From assembly GCA_946222285.1 (NCBI GenBank), contig CAMIIP010000015.1, positions 1 to 41,244 of the forward strand: DNA of 41,244 nt, given 5' to 3'. This DNA is from an uncultured Rothia sp. (GTDB lineage Bacteria; Actinomycetota; Actinomycetes; Actinomycetales; Micrococcaceae). Within the stretch, counting starts at the first letter, position 1, and every line of letters begins with the position of its first letter. Positions 18,037 to 25,835 of this stretch are shown here, piece after piece. Below the pieces are notes generated by a model, which saw only the letters and a program-made list of their open reading frames with translations, was not told where the DNA came from and ran no database searches. The position numbers and the translations under genes are program-made.

Positions 18037-18570
18037 TTATGCTTCGTTGAGCTTGAAGATACGGTCGATGGGTGTATTGACAGCTTTGCGTGCGCGGCGC
18101 AGAGCGTCTTCATCGGGTGCATCGTAGAAGCAAAGGCACTTCGCGGTGTCTTCACGAACGTAGGTACGTAAGAAGGAAACTTCGGGAACCTTAGCGTAGT
18201 TGGGGGAGTTGGCCTTCTTGCGTGCGAGGTACTGATCCATAGTGATTTCAGCGGGAATATCCCACTCGATGAGGTACTCGGCGTTGGACTTGAGCTTCTT
18301 AATATCTTCAAGGTCTGCACTTACCAGGCGTACTTCGTCAGGACCTTCGAGCTTTGCTTTGCCGTCGAAAGCAGTTTTGAAAGCATCTGCAAATATGCCA
18401 GGGTTGTTGGATTCAAGAACCACGTAGATGGTCTTGAAATCGGAGGTTACCTGGGTTTCGATGAGTTCCGCTTCGGTCTGTTGAAGCACGAGGTCTGCTT
18501 CTTCGATGAGCGTGGTTGCATTTTCTTTCGAAGCTTCTTTGGGAGTTAGTTCAACGAGGTAAAGAGCCAT
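18037..18570 (-). CDS. DUF4242-family protein, two tandem repeats
   Basis: A 177-aa soluble protein with two copies of the ferredoxin-like alpha/beta fold: the first from LYLVELTPKEAS to PDEVRLV, the second from AEYLIEWDIPAE to DRIFKL. The second copy ends with KCLCFYDAPDEDALRRARKA, the clearest DUF4242 block. A single-domain homolog in Streptomyces (SCO4226) has been described as nickel-binding; no function is proven for the tandem form and I assign none. The ATG at 18570 has AAGGAAG 4 nt upstream. A strong terminator follows, so it is probably monocistronic. Its promoter region contains two GTTCGAAC boxes. Confidence 0.85.
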   Translation of the reverse strand: MALYLVELTPKEASKENATTLIEEADLVLQQTEAELIETQVTSDFKTIYVVLESNNPGIFADAFKTAFDGKAKLEGPDEVRLVSADLEDIKKLKSNAEYLIEWDIPAEITMDQYLARKKANSPNYAKVPEVSFLRTYVREDTAKCLCFYDAPDEDALRRARKAVNTPIDRIFKLNEA

Positions 18571-18596
18571 GGTCTTCCTTATCTTGGTCTGTGCGG

Positions 18597-18634
18597 GTTC
18601 GAACTCTGTAAACGTTCGAACGGTACATCACCAA
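18597..18634 (-). promoter_or_regulatory. Candidate promoter with paired GTTCGAAC operator boxes
   Basis: On the minus strand a -35-like TTGGTG (18629-18634) and a -10-like TTACAG (18606-18611) are 17 nt apart. The 8-bp palindrome GTTCGAAC occurs twice, at 18614-18621 inside the spacer and 18597-18604 just past the -10 box, with starts 17 nt apart. The arrangement would suit a repressor of the DUF4242 gene. The regulator is unknown. Confidence 0.45.
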
Positions 18635-18776
18635 ACTACGCTTCGTAGGTTTCAAATTCTAGGGTTGCTTTACCCGGCGTCATCTTGTGTAAAGAAAGGT
18701 AATACTGGCTTGACGACGACGCAATGCAGTCATATTCTTCTTCGCCATTCGCGCGACGTCCTGCCTCCTTGTCACC

Positions 18777-18818
18777 TATCTCCGTTGTCCTGGGTTATAG
18801 CGCAGGACAACGGAGATA
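18777..18818. repeat. Palindromic intergenic element, family B, copy 2
   Basis: A perfect 16-bp stem (TATCTCCGTTGTCCTG at 18777-18792 with its complement at 18803-18818) around the loop GGTTATAGCG. Its centre matches 22 of 23 nt with 5498-5520. There is no T-run, so it is not a standard terminator, although it sits just behind the aldehyde dehydrogenase stop codon. Confidence 0.75.
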
Positions 18819-18841
18819 AGTCAGGATATCGGTCGCAAGCC

Positions 18842-20227
18842 CTAGCGGTTGATAGGACCTCCGCGCAGAAGCTTCTCGTTGGAGAACTCGAACAGACCCC
18901 ACTGGGTGAGTTCGCGCCCGTAACCTGACTTATTGATGCCACCAAAGGGTAGATCTTCCTGGGTGACCAGGTGTTCATTGACCAGCGCCATGCCGGTCAC
19001 AATCTGATCTGCCAGCTCAAAGCCGTGCTCAACGTCCTCGGTCCAGACTGATGCCTGCAAACCATATTCGGACTGGTTAGCGAACTCAATCGCTTCCTTC
19101 TCATCCTTGACTTTGTATACCACCAGCGCCGGTCCGAAGAGCTCGTTGCAGGAAAGATCCGCATCAAAATCAACGTCGGTGAGCAGGGCAGGGGACATAA
19201 ACCATCCCGGACGATCCAGCTTTTTGCCGCCAGCGTGCAGGGTCGCGCCGTCCTTTACCGCCTGCTCAATACGCGCTACGACCTCATCGCGAGCCGCCTC
19301 AGAGGAGAGCGGGCCCATCTCGGTCTCAGGGTCAGCAGAATCTCCCACACGGAAGTTCTCGGTGACCTTCTTGGCAGCTTCTACGAACTCATCGTAGATA
19401 TCCTCAACCACGATGACACGCTTGGGAGAGATGCAGACCTGACCGGAATTAGAAAAACGCAGACGGGTCAGCTTTTCGGCAATAGCGGGAACATCCTTGA
19501 TATCGCCGAGTACTACAGCGGGATCATTACCGCCAAGCTCCATCACAGATTTCTTCAGATTCTTCGCCGCCGCGGTAGCCACCGAAACACCGGCGCGCTC
19601 AGAACCGGTGACCGAAACGCCCTTAATGCGGAAGTCTTCAATCACGGTCTCTACATCTTCGGAATTCAGGTAGAGGTTCTGGTACACACCAGGAGTAAAG
19701 CCAGCTTCGTTGAGAATCTTTTCGAACTCAGCGGAAGAAACCGGGCAGATTGATGCCTGCTTAATGAGCACCGCATTGCCCAGCAGAAGGTTGGGTGCAG
19801 CAAAGCGAGCCAGCTGATAGTAGGGGAAGTTCCAAGGCATAACGCCGAGCAAAACACCCATGGGAGTGTGACGAACTAGGTTTTTGGGAGCTCCCTTGGC
19901 TTCGAGAATTTCATCAGCGAGAAGTTCTTCGGCGCGATCTGCATACCAGTCGAAAATATCGGCGACGAGCTCAACTTCCCAGGTGGCTTCACCCACGATT
20001 TTGCCCATCTCCTTGCCAATGATGGCAGCGAGCTCGTCTTTGCGCTCGCGGAAGATGGCGGCGGCTTTGGTGAGTGACGCCGCGCGGTCGGTAAGGGGCT
20101 TCTTGCGCCAGGTTTCAAAGGCTTGATCTGCGGCGTTGATAATTCCGGGAATCTCTGACTTTTTGAGAGATTCGAAGGTTTGCTCTACTTCACCGGTATT
20201 GGTGTTGGTCAGTGCGTATGTACTCAT
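18842..20227 (-). CDS. NAD(P)-dependent aldehyde dehydrogenase, succinate-semialdehyde type
   Basis: A cytosolic 461-aa enzyme oxidising an aldehyde to the acid. Landmarks are MPWNFPYYQLARFAAP (residues 130-145, cofactor/oxyanion Asn), MELGGNDP with general base Glu230, and SGQVCISPKR with catalytic Cys265; EDLPFGGINKSGYGREL lies near the C terminus. Length and the KLLRGGPINR end resemble short GabD-like succinate-semialdehyde dehydrogenases, but no GABA transaminase gene is near, so the substrate is inferred. The ATG at 20227 has AAGGAG 8 nt upstream. An inverted repeat in the leader could be an operator. Confidence 0.9.
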   Translation of the reverse strand: MSTYALTNTNTGEVEQTFESLKKSEIPGIINAADQAFETWRKKPLTDRAASLTKAAAIFRERKDELAAIIGKEMGKIVGEATWEVELVADIFDWYADRAEELLADEILEAKGAPKNLVRHTPMGVLLGVMPWNFPYYQLARFAAPNLLLGNAVLIKQASICPVSSAEFEKILNEAGFTPGVYQNLYLNSEDVETVIEDFRIKGVSVTGSERAGVSVATAAAKNLKKSVMELGGNDPAVVLGDIKDVPAIAEKLTRLRFSNSGQVCISPKRVIVVEDIYDEFVEAAKKVTENFRVGDSADPETEMGPLSSEAARDEVVARIEQAVKDGATLHAGGKKLDRPGWFMSPALLTDVDFDADLSCNELFGPALVVYKVKDEKEAIEFANQSEYGLQASVWTEDVEHGFELADQIVTGMALVNEHLVTQEDLPFGGINKSGYGRELTQWGLFEFSNEKLLRGGPINR

Positions 20228-20253
20228 TGCGAAAGCTCCTTTGATAACGCGGA

Positions 20254-20277
20254 AGAAGTGGTAAACGGTCCACTTCT
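20254..20277. promoter_or_regulatory. Inverted repeat in the aldehyde dehydrogenase leader
   Basis: Perfect 8-bp arms AGAAGTGG (20254-20261) and CCACTTCT (20270-20277) with an 8-nt centre, lying 27-50 nt ahead of the start codon. It could be a repressor site or a leader hairpin. Confidence 0.4.
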
Positions 20278-20370
20278 GACGGTGTCTAGCCTAGTGGGGA
20301 GTTTCGCAAAACGGAAGAGAAAAGATGCTGTGAGTCACATAGGAAAAGAGTTTGTATCAGCTATAAACCA

Positions 20371-20403
20371 AATGAGCTCCCCGATGCTTTCGGGGAGCTC
20401 ATT
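20371..20403 (-). terminator. Hairpin terminator behind the peptide transporter gene
   Basis: A perfect 13-bp stem (AATGAGCTCCCCG at 20371-20383 with CGGGGAGCTCATT at 20391-20403) with a 7-nt loop, 36 nt after the stop codon of the POT gene. The minus-strand tail is T-rich but interrupted (TTGGTTTAT). Confidence 0.75.
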
Positions 20404-20439
20404 CACATAAACAAGAGCGGTGTAAGGGTTCGCTAGATG

Positions 20440-21942
20440 TTAGCGAACACCTACCATGCGCTTGGTAATCCACTTATGTAGGGACCACAGAATCAAGCCA
20501 ACCACGATGGTTCCGATACCCAATGAGGTGAAGTAAGGGACTTCGGTCTCCAACGAGTAGAACTTAGCTAGCCAGCCTGCAAGTACGGTTCCTAGAGCTA
20601 CGGAGGTGAAATAGAGGGCGACCATGTTGACGCGGTGGCGTACGGGTGCCAACTTGGTGGACAGAGAAGTACCAACCGGGGAGATCGCCAACTCTGCCAT
20701 AGAGCAAACAAAGAGGATCAAAACAATCCAGCCAACATTGACGCTCATATTGCCTGCCTGGGTTAGGAAGATGAGGAAGGCGATGCCTACGCCGATGATA
20801 CCCATAGAGAACTTGCTAACGGTACCGGGCTGGCGCTTGCCGAGTTTATCCCACATGAGGGTAAAGAGCGGGGCAAAAAGAATGATGAAAATGGGGTTAA
20901 TGGAATTCACCAAGCTGGGCTTGAGCTCCATTCCCAGGATATTCCAGTTCAAACGGGTGTCGGAGTAAAGTGCCATCACGGTGAACTGTTGCTGGTAGAG
21001 AGCCCAGAACACGGCGTTGCCAATCCACATGGGGATGAAGGAGATAACGCGTGAATGCTCTTCGGCGGTGTTCTGCTTGTCGCTCAAAATAATGGTGAAT
21101 AGAGCAAGGGCGCCTACTGCAATGAAGCCCATGACCCAGCTTGCCAGATTGGCGGGTGTAATGAGGCCGGCGAAGATGAGGATTGCAATGATTACTAGAA
21201 CGACGGCGAGAACTACCGAGTAGTTAATTTTCTCTTTGCGGTTCAGGGGAGCTGAGAGCTCGTGTGCCGATTCTGGGAGGTTCTTGCGGGTAAGCGCATA
21301 CTGGGTCAGACCAATTGCCATACCGATTGCTGCGAGGAGGAAGCCTGCGTGGAAGCCCCAGAGACCCCAACCAAAGCTAGTGAGCAAAGGGCCGGTGAGG
21401 GAGCCGATATTTACGCCCATGTAGAAAATGGTGAAGCCACCATCGCGGCGGGGGTCTTCGCGGGAATAAAGGGTTCCAAGGAGCGCGGAAGCGTTGGTCT
21501 TGAGTCCGCCAGAACCGAGAGCCACCAAAATGAGACCGACGATGACGCCGGCAGCACCGGGCAGAACCGCTAGGGCAATGTGTCCGCCCATAATGAGAAT
21601 GCAAGAGTAGAAGAGCGTACGTTCAGGACCGAGCACGCGGTCACCCACAAAGCCACCGACAATAGCGAGTAGGTAGACCATGCCACCGTAGGCGCCCATG
21701 ATACCTGCTGCGGTTGTTTCGTCTACAAGGCCAGAACCACCCTCTGATACTGCATAGTAGAGGTAGTAGATCATGATGCCCTGCATGCCGTAGTAGGAGA
21801 ATCGCTCCCACATTTCTACGGAAAAGAGGTTGGCTAACATGCGTGGGTGACCGAAGAAGGTCTTACCGCTGGGATTGAACTCGCTAGAGTTCTGAGTGGG
21901 GGCGACCGTAGCTGAGTCGTCGCCGTTTGATGATATGGTCAT
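20440..21942 (-). CDS. POT/PTR-family proton-coupled di-/tripeptide transporter
   Basis: A 500-aa membrane symporter of the major facilitator fold, 12-14 spans. The family motif ExxERF is present in the first helix (SVEMWERFSYYGMQGIMIYYLYYA, near residues 43-55), followed by GGFVGDRVLGPERTLFYSCILI, the PTR2 signature region, and FTIFYMGVNIGSLTGPLL. These residues are known to bind the proton and peptide. The ATG at 21942 has only a weak GAAG upstream. The gene is divergent from the DUF4190 gene, and a perfect 9-bp inverted repeat lies between them, 100 nt from this start. Confidence 0.93.
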   Translation of the reverse strand: MTISSNGDDSATVAPTQNSSEFNPSGKTFFGHPRMLANLFSVEMWERFSYYGMQGIMIYYLYYAVSEGGSGLVDETTAAGIMGAYGGMVYLLAIVGGFVGDRVLGPERTLFYSCILIMGGHIALAVLPGAAGVIVGLILVALGSGGLKTNASALLGTLYSREDPRRDGGFTIFYMGVNIGSLTGPLLTSFGWGLWGFHAGFLLAAIGMAIGLTQYALTRKNLPESAHELSAPLNRKEKINYSVVLAVVLVIIAILIFAGLITPANLASWVMGFIAVGALALFTIILSDKQNTAEEHSRVISFIPMWIGNAVFWALYQQQFTVMALYSDTRLNWNILGMELKPSLVNSINPIFIILFAPLFTLMWDKLGKRQPGTVSKFSMGIIGVGIAFLIFLTQAGNMSVNVGWIVLILFVCSMAELAISPVGTSLSTKLAPVRHRVNMVALYFTSVALGTVLAGWLAKFYSLETEVPYFTSLGIGTIVVGLILWSLHKWITKRMVGVR

Positions 21943-22041
21943 TTTTCAACTTCAGGTTAGGAAACGTCCAAGTGTAGAGGGCGCTTCAGTACATTGGATT
22001 TCCGTGCAATTCTAGCTCCAAACCCTGGAAAGCACCCCCTC

Positions 22042-22063
22042 TTTATGCAGAGAACTGCATAAA
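22042..22063. promoter_or_regulatory. Perfect inverted repeat, candidate operator between divergent genes
   Basis: TTTATGCAG (22042-22050) and CTGCATAAA (22055-22063) form 9-bp arms with centre AGAA. The size and symmetry fit a dimeric TetR- or GntR-type repressor site. It lies about 100 nt from the peptide transporter start and 117 nt from the DUF4190 start. Confidence 0.5.
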
Positions 22064-22179
22064 TAGTGACTTGTCGGCTAGTAAATCAAGAGTTGCGAAA
22101 GGGCTAAAAAATTTTAAAAAATACTATGTAACCTTTGTATTTTCTTAGAATTCTGGGAATACATGGTTAAATTATGCCT

Positions 22180-22583
22180 ATGACTACAACACCTCAGAAC
22201 CCCATGAAAATAACTCATTAGATAACAACCCTGGTGAAGAAAATGTACAGTCCGGTGCTGCACCCCAGGCACCCCAGTATGACCAGACGCAGGACGTTCA
22301 GACTCTCGGTAATCCTGAGGGTGAGAAAGCGGCAAAGACCTCAAAGATTACCGGTATTATCTCGCTGGTCGTTTCACTTATTTCCTTTATTTTTGGCTAC
22401 GGAAGTATCATCTCTCTGATTCTCGGTATCGTAGGTATCGTTCAGGCACGCAAGGCAAAGAAACTTGGCGTACCCGCTACCGTTGGTATGGTAACCAGCA
22501 TTATTGGTCTTGTCCTTTCGGTTCTTGCCTTGATTTTCCTCATCTTTGCGCTTGTTTTTTGGCAGCTAATCCCGAAATTCTAG
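22180..22583 (+). pseudogene. DUF4190-type small membrane protein, frameshifted near its N terminus
   Basis: The 3' frame encodes a Gln/Asn/Pro-rich leader (NNSLDNNPGEENVQSGAAP), then two hydrophobic segments, ISLVVSLISFIFGYGSIISLILGIVGIVQARKAK and VGMVTSIIGLVLSVLALIFLIFALVFW, the usual DUF4190 arrangement, ending at TAG 22581-22583. That frame has no start codon. A frame opening at ATG 22180 (MTTTPQNP) meets a stop after 11 codons. Adding one T after the CCCC run (22200-22203) joins them as MTTTPQNPYENNSLDNN. So either one base is missing from the sequence or the gene is recently broken. TAAATT six nt before the ATG suggests a leaderless start; ATG 22174 is an alternative. Function unknown. 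Confidence 0.7.
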
Positions 22584-22617
22584 ATTCCGTGCAGTAACTA
22601 GCGTTTTATACCCATCA

Positions 22618-22652
22618 ATGGTCGCCTCTCAGTACGAGAGGCGACCATTTTT
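22618..22652 (+). terminator. Rho-independent terminator behind the DUF4190 gene
   Basis: A perfect 13-bp stem (ATGGTCGCCTCTC at 22618-22630 with its complement at 22636-22648), 5-nt loop, then TTTTTG. Its presence argues that the upstream gene is, or recently was, expressed. Confidence 0.88.
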
Positions 22653-22768
22653 GTGCTCCGACATGAGGTTCTACCCGAATATTCGTCTCGAAAATCGCTT
22701 GCTGCTTGCCCGTCGTCGTCCTGCATGGAAGAGTTAAGCGCGAAGCACCACCGAATTGAGGAGGACCT

Positions 22769-23098
22769 ATGAATGACGATCTCCGTCAGGTAACCGTTGA
22801 TGAAATCCCCGCAGACGCCAAAATTTTGGACGTTCGCGAAGACATGGAGTGGGAAGCTGGCCATATTGACGGTGCTCAGCATATTCCGCTGGGACAGGTG
22901 CCCGAACGCTACGGCGAAGTACCCCTCGATGAAGACGTATACATCATCTGCCGCTCAGGCGGGCGCTCACTAAAAGCAACCGCTTACTTACAGAATGCCG
23001 GTTTTGACGTTCTCAACGTTATCGGTGGCATGGGCGCTTGGCAGGACGCCGAGAAGCCCATGGTTTCGGAAAACGGTGAGAACGCGCGCGTCATGTAG
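22769..23098 (+). CDS. Single-domain rhodanese-like protein
   Basis: A 109-aa cytosolic sulfurtransferase-type domain. The opening DEIPADAKILDVREDMEWEAGHIDGAQHIPLGQ and the active-site loop CRSGGRS with Cys61 are intact, followed by AGFDVLNVIGGMGAW. Such proteins carry persulfide sulfur; the acceptor is unknown. The ATG at 22769 is preceded by GAGGAGG at 22757-22763, a strong ribosome binding site. A terminator follows 36 nt downstream, so it is a single-gene unit. Confidence 0.93.
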   Translation: MNDDLRQVTVDEIPADAKILDVREDMEWEAGHIDGAQHIPLGQVPERYGEVPLDEDVYIICRSGGRSLKATAYLQNAGFDVLNVIGGMGAWQDAEKPMVSENGENARVM

Positions 23099-23133
23099 GT
23101 GATGGCTCCGCGCTGAAGTGAAGTGGAAGAAGC

Positions 23134-23165
23134 GAAGTGGAATCGGTCTTGACCGGTTCCACTTT
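23134..23165 (+). terminator. Hairpin terminator behind the rhodanese gene
   Basis: GAAGTGGAATCGGTC pairs with GACCGGTTCCACTTTC across a TT loop, with one mismatch, then a T-rich tail. The stem is about 14 bp. Confidence 0.7.
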
Positions 23166-23218
23166 CTTATCTCTCATTCATTTTTTGTGAGCCTTTTTAG
23201 CGAACCGGAATTTGCCCC

Positions 23219-23224
23219 TAGACT
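23219..23224 (+). promoter_or_regulatory. -10 box of a probable leaderless pabB transcript
   Basis: TAGACT ends six nt before the GTG start at 23231. No ribosome binding site precedes the start. The same hexamer precedes pheA. Confidence 0.5.
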
Positions 23225-23230
23225 ATTGGG

Positions 23231-24601
23231 GTGACTGACTCTCTCGTTCTCCGCGCCCTCGATTTCGCCATCGATCCAGAAGTTGCCTATCCGGTGATTG
23301 CCGGCGGCGCGAGCTATTCTTTTTGGTTGGATTCTGCTCGGGCAGAATCGCCTATGTCTCGATTCTCTTACGTGGGTGTGGTTCCTGAGTTCGAGCAGGT
23401 GCTACGAATTCAGGACGTGCACGCGACGGCTGACGAAAATATCTGGCAGATTTTGCAGGAAAAGTTAGTTGTCGCTCCTAAAGTAGAGATGCCCGATGAG
23501 CTAGCGGATCTCCTGGAGAATGAGTTGCTGGGCGGGTATGTTGGCTATTTTGGCTATGAGTCCCGTCGAAGTCTGGGCTACGCAACGCCCTATACTTCTG
23601 AAACTCCCGATGCCCTCTGGATGCCGGCGGTTCGCTACCTGATGGTAGAGCACGTTAGTGGGCAGTCTTTTCTGGTGGGAGATGCACCCTGGATCGCGAA
23701 AATGGAGAAGGAGCTGGCGGAGGCGCTGGCAGAAGAGGAAGCTCAGGGCGATGCTATCGGGGATTTCCATTTAGATTTTTCTGCGCCGAACCGTGAGTCT
23801 TATCTGGGTGCGATTGCAGAGTCTCTTCATGAAATTTATGAGGGTAATAGCTATGAGGTTTGCTTAACTGCTGAGACGCGCTGTAGTCTCCCCGCCGATT
23901 TAAATTCTCCTCAAGGAATATTTAGGCTCTATCAGGCTCAACGCCGTCACAATCCCGCGCCCTTTGCTGCTTTCTTTCGTTGTGCTGACCACCGGATTCT
24001 CAGCTCTTCCCCTGAACGTTTCTTGAGTGTTTCTGCCGCAGGGATTGCTGAAACCAAACCTATCAAGGGAACTGTTGAGCGCTCGTCGGATTCTTTGGAA
24101 GATCTCGCCCGCGCAGACTGGTTGCGCTCGGATTCTAAAACTCGCGCCGAAAACCTGATGATTGTGGATCTTCTGCGCAATGATCTTTCGCGGGTGAGTG
24201 TACCTGGCAGCGTGCACGTGCCTGTGCTCATGGGCGTTGAATCTTATGCAACGGTGCATCAGTTGGTTTCTACGGTGGCATCGCAGTTGCGTTCGGAGAT
24301 TACTGCGATTGAAGCCGTTGCCGCCTGTTTCCCCGGCGGTTCCATGACGGGTGCGCCAAAACCTTCGACCATGAATATTATTGACCGTTTAGAGGGGCGT
24401 GCGCGCGGGATTTACTCTGGAGCGCTGGGATTTTTCTCGACGACGGGCGCCGCTAGCCTTTCAATTGTTATCCGCACCCTGGTGGTGCTCCCCGGTGGCG
24501 AAGTTTCTCTGAGTGCGGGCGGTGCGATCGTGGCTGATTCTGACCCGGACGCCGAATACGAGGAGATGCTAGCGAAGTTGCGCGCCGCCGTCCCGAAGTA
24601 A
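23231..24601 (+). CDS. pabB: Aminodeoxychorismate synthase component I
   Basis: Converts chorismate with ammonia to 4-amino-4-deoxychorismate for folate synthesis. The 456-aa chorismate-binding enzyme shows ETKPIKGTVER, whose Lys is characteristic of PabB rather than anthranilate synthase TrpE, then SDSKTRAENLMIVDLLRNDLSR, FPGGSMTGAPKPSTM and IYSGALGFFSTTGAASLSIVIRT. No glutaminase or lyase gene is adjacent. The GTG start at 23231 lies six nt behind TAGACT, so the mRNA is probably leaderless. It is convergent with the GntR-ABC operon. Confidence 0.9.
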   Translation: MTDSLVLRALDFAIDPEVAYPVIAGGASYSFWLDSARAESPMSRFSYVGVVPEFEQVLRIQDVHATADENIWQILQEKLVVAPKVEMPDELADLLENELLGGYVGYFGYESRRSLGYATPYTSETPDALWMPAVRYLMVEHVSGQSFLVGDAPWIAKMEKELAEALAEEEAQGDAIGDFHLDFSAPNRESYLGAIAESLHEIYEGNSYEVCLTAETRCSLPADLNSPQGIFRLYQAQRRHNPAPFAAFFRCADHRILSSSPERFLSVSAAGIAETKPIKGTVERSSDSLEDLARADWLRSDSKTRAENLMIVDLLRNDLSRVSVPGSVHVPVLMGVESYATVHQLVSTVASQLRSEITAIEAVAACFPGGSMTGAPKPSTMNIIDRLEGRARGIYSGALGFFSTTGAASLSIVIRTLVVLPGGEVSLSAGGAIVADSDPDAEYEEMLAKLRAAVPK

Positions 24602-24619
24602 GAGAACTGTATAAGATCC

Positions 24620-24823
24620 CTAACCTTTAGCCGGCCACAGCGGCGGCAAACGATCCTTCTCGCCAGGTTCGCTAGCGCTCACGCGGCGATTCATGCGGCT
24701 TCGCAAACTCAGCCGATTCCAGCAGATTTTTTCTTCCTTGCACGCTCGGAAAACCTGCTTCCATCCATCCAGCTTGCCGCCGTTGTGCCCACCCGCAGGA
24801 GCACCCGTATGAATAATCTTCAT
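24620..24823 (-). CDS. Small hypothetical protein at the end of the GntR-ABC operon
   Basis: A 67-aa reading frame (MKIIHTGAPAGGHNGGKLDGWKQ at the N terminus, Arg/Lys-rich second half) begins 23 nt past the permease stop on the same strand. GAGGG lies 8 nt before its ATG. I do not recognise it. It has no membrane span or clear domain; a chance frame cannot be excluded because it ends close to the convergent pabB. Confidence 0.3.
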   Translation of the reverse strand: MKIIHTGAPAGGHNGGKLDGWKQVFRACKEEKICWNRLSLRSRMNRRVSASEPGEKDRLPPLWPAKG

Positions 24824-24845
24824 TGCGTGACCCTCAGGGTGCAGG

Positions 24846-25835
24846 CTAGCGCAGGTCAGTTTTCTTGAGAAGAAGAGCACCGAGAGCATAGGAGAAGACG
24901 AGACCTCCCAGGCAATAGAGGGCATATTGGCCGGTGTATAGCCATATCAAACTGGGGGAGGGAAAGGGCGTTCCACCGCCGGGATCGAAACTTTGGCTCT
25001 GTTGCTGAAACTCTCTTACCTCTTCCAACGTTTCATGCATGCTCTTATTGAGGAAAACTTGAACTTCATTAGTATCTATGTTGGTCATTGAGTAATAGGG
25101 AAAGAAGAGGTTTCTTAGCCCTAAATCGTAGTAAATAGTTCCAAATAAAGTGCGGCTAATATAAAGTAAAATCAGTAAGAAAGCAATGGAAATAAGCCCT
25201 GTTACTAACATACCGAAACGTCTGTTAAAGAGAGCAAGTGCCGCACTTAAAAGCTGGACGACCAATAGAAGAATAAACCAGATCAGCAGATAACGAAGGA
25301 ATTCGAGAACGATAACTTCTGGGGCATCGTCAACCATATAGATTGCATCGAAACTAGGTGCCATTACTTGCCAGCCAATAAAATAGCCAGTGGTAAGCCA
25401 TTCGATGATTGCAAAGATCCCATAAAGCCCAGTAGTAAGTAGAGCCATCCGTGCAGATGCTCGCGCGAACCCTCGCCAGAAACTCTTCCGGGTGAATCCC
25501 ATTCCTAACATTAGCGTCAGGTTCTTGCTGACCGTCATAAAGGCTGTAGTTGCAAACGCTATGGAAAGCACTACCTGGTGGAAAATGTTTTCTGTAAAGA
25601 AATTGCTGTAGTTTTCTATCCGGGCATCAGAATGCAACGCGGCTGCAATGAGCCCTGCTATCGTGAGTCCCGCACCAACTATCAGCGGCAAGAAAACTGC
25701 TAGAGACGTCGTTGCCCAGCGGTTAGAAAAGAGCATCTTTGCTATGGTGCCTGAACGTCCTCCGGTTTTAGGGCGGCGTGAGGTGCGCGGTTCTTCAGTG
25801 GATACTTTATGTTCTTCAATGGCAACTGAACTCAT
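24846..25835 (-). CDS. Membrane subunit of a GntR-controlled ABC exporter
   Basis: A 329-aa membrane protein with a 50-residue charged N terminus followed by about six spans: TSLAVFLPLIVGAGLTIAGLIAAAL, VVLSIAFATTAFMTVSKNL, MALLTTGLYGIFAIIEWLTTG, LLIWFILLLVVQLLSAALAL, MLVTGLISIAFLLILLYIS and YALYCLGGLVFSYALGALLL. It shows no sequence motif I can name; the role is inferred from overlap with the ATPase gene (ATGA at 25832-25835) and from the YtrA-type regulator at the operon start. The ATG at 25835 was chosen for this overlap. A longer in-frame start at 25928 would run deep into the ATPase gene. Confidence 0.82.
   Translation of the reverse strand: MSSVAIEEHKVSTEEPRTSRRPKTGGRSGTIAKMLFSNRWATTSLAVFLPLIVGAGLTIAGLIAAALHSDARIENYSNFFTENIFHQVVLSIAFATTAFMTVSKNLTLMLGMGFTRKSFWRGFARASARMALLTTGLYGIFAIIEWLTTGYFIGWQVMAPSFDAIYMVDDAPEVIVLEFLRYLLIWFILLLVVQLLSAALALFNRRFGMLVTGLISIAFLLILLYISRTLFGTIYYDLGLRNLFFPYYSMTNIDTNEVQVFLNKSMHETLEEVREFQQQSQSFDPGGGTPFPSPSLIWLYTGQYALYCLGGLVFSYALGALLLKKTDLR

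Noticed and set aside
18597..18621. SOS (LexA) box at the GTTCGAAC pair
   Set aside because: The actinobacterial box needs GAAC-N4-GTTC; here the gap is 9 nt, so the boxes were kept as an unassigned operator instead.
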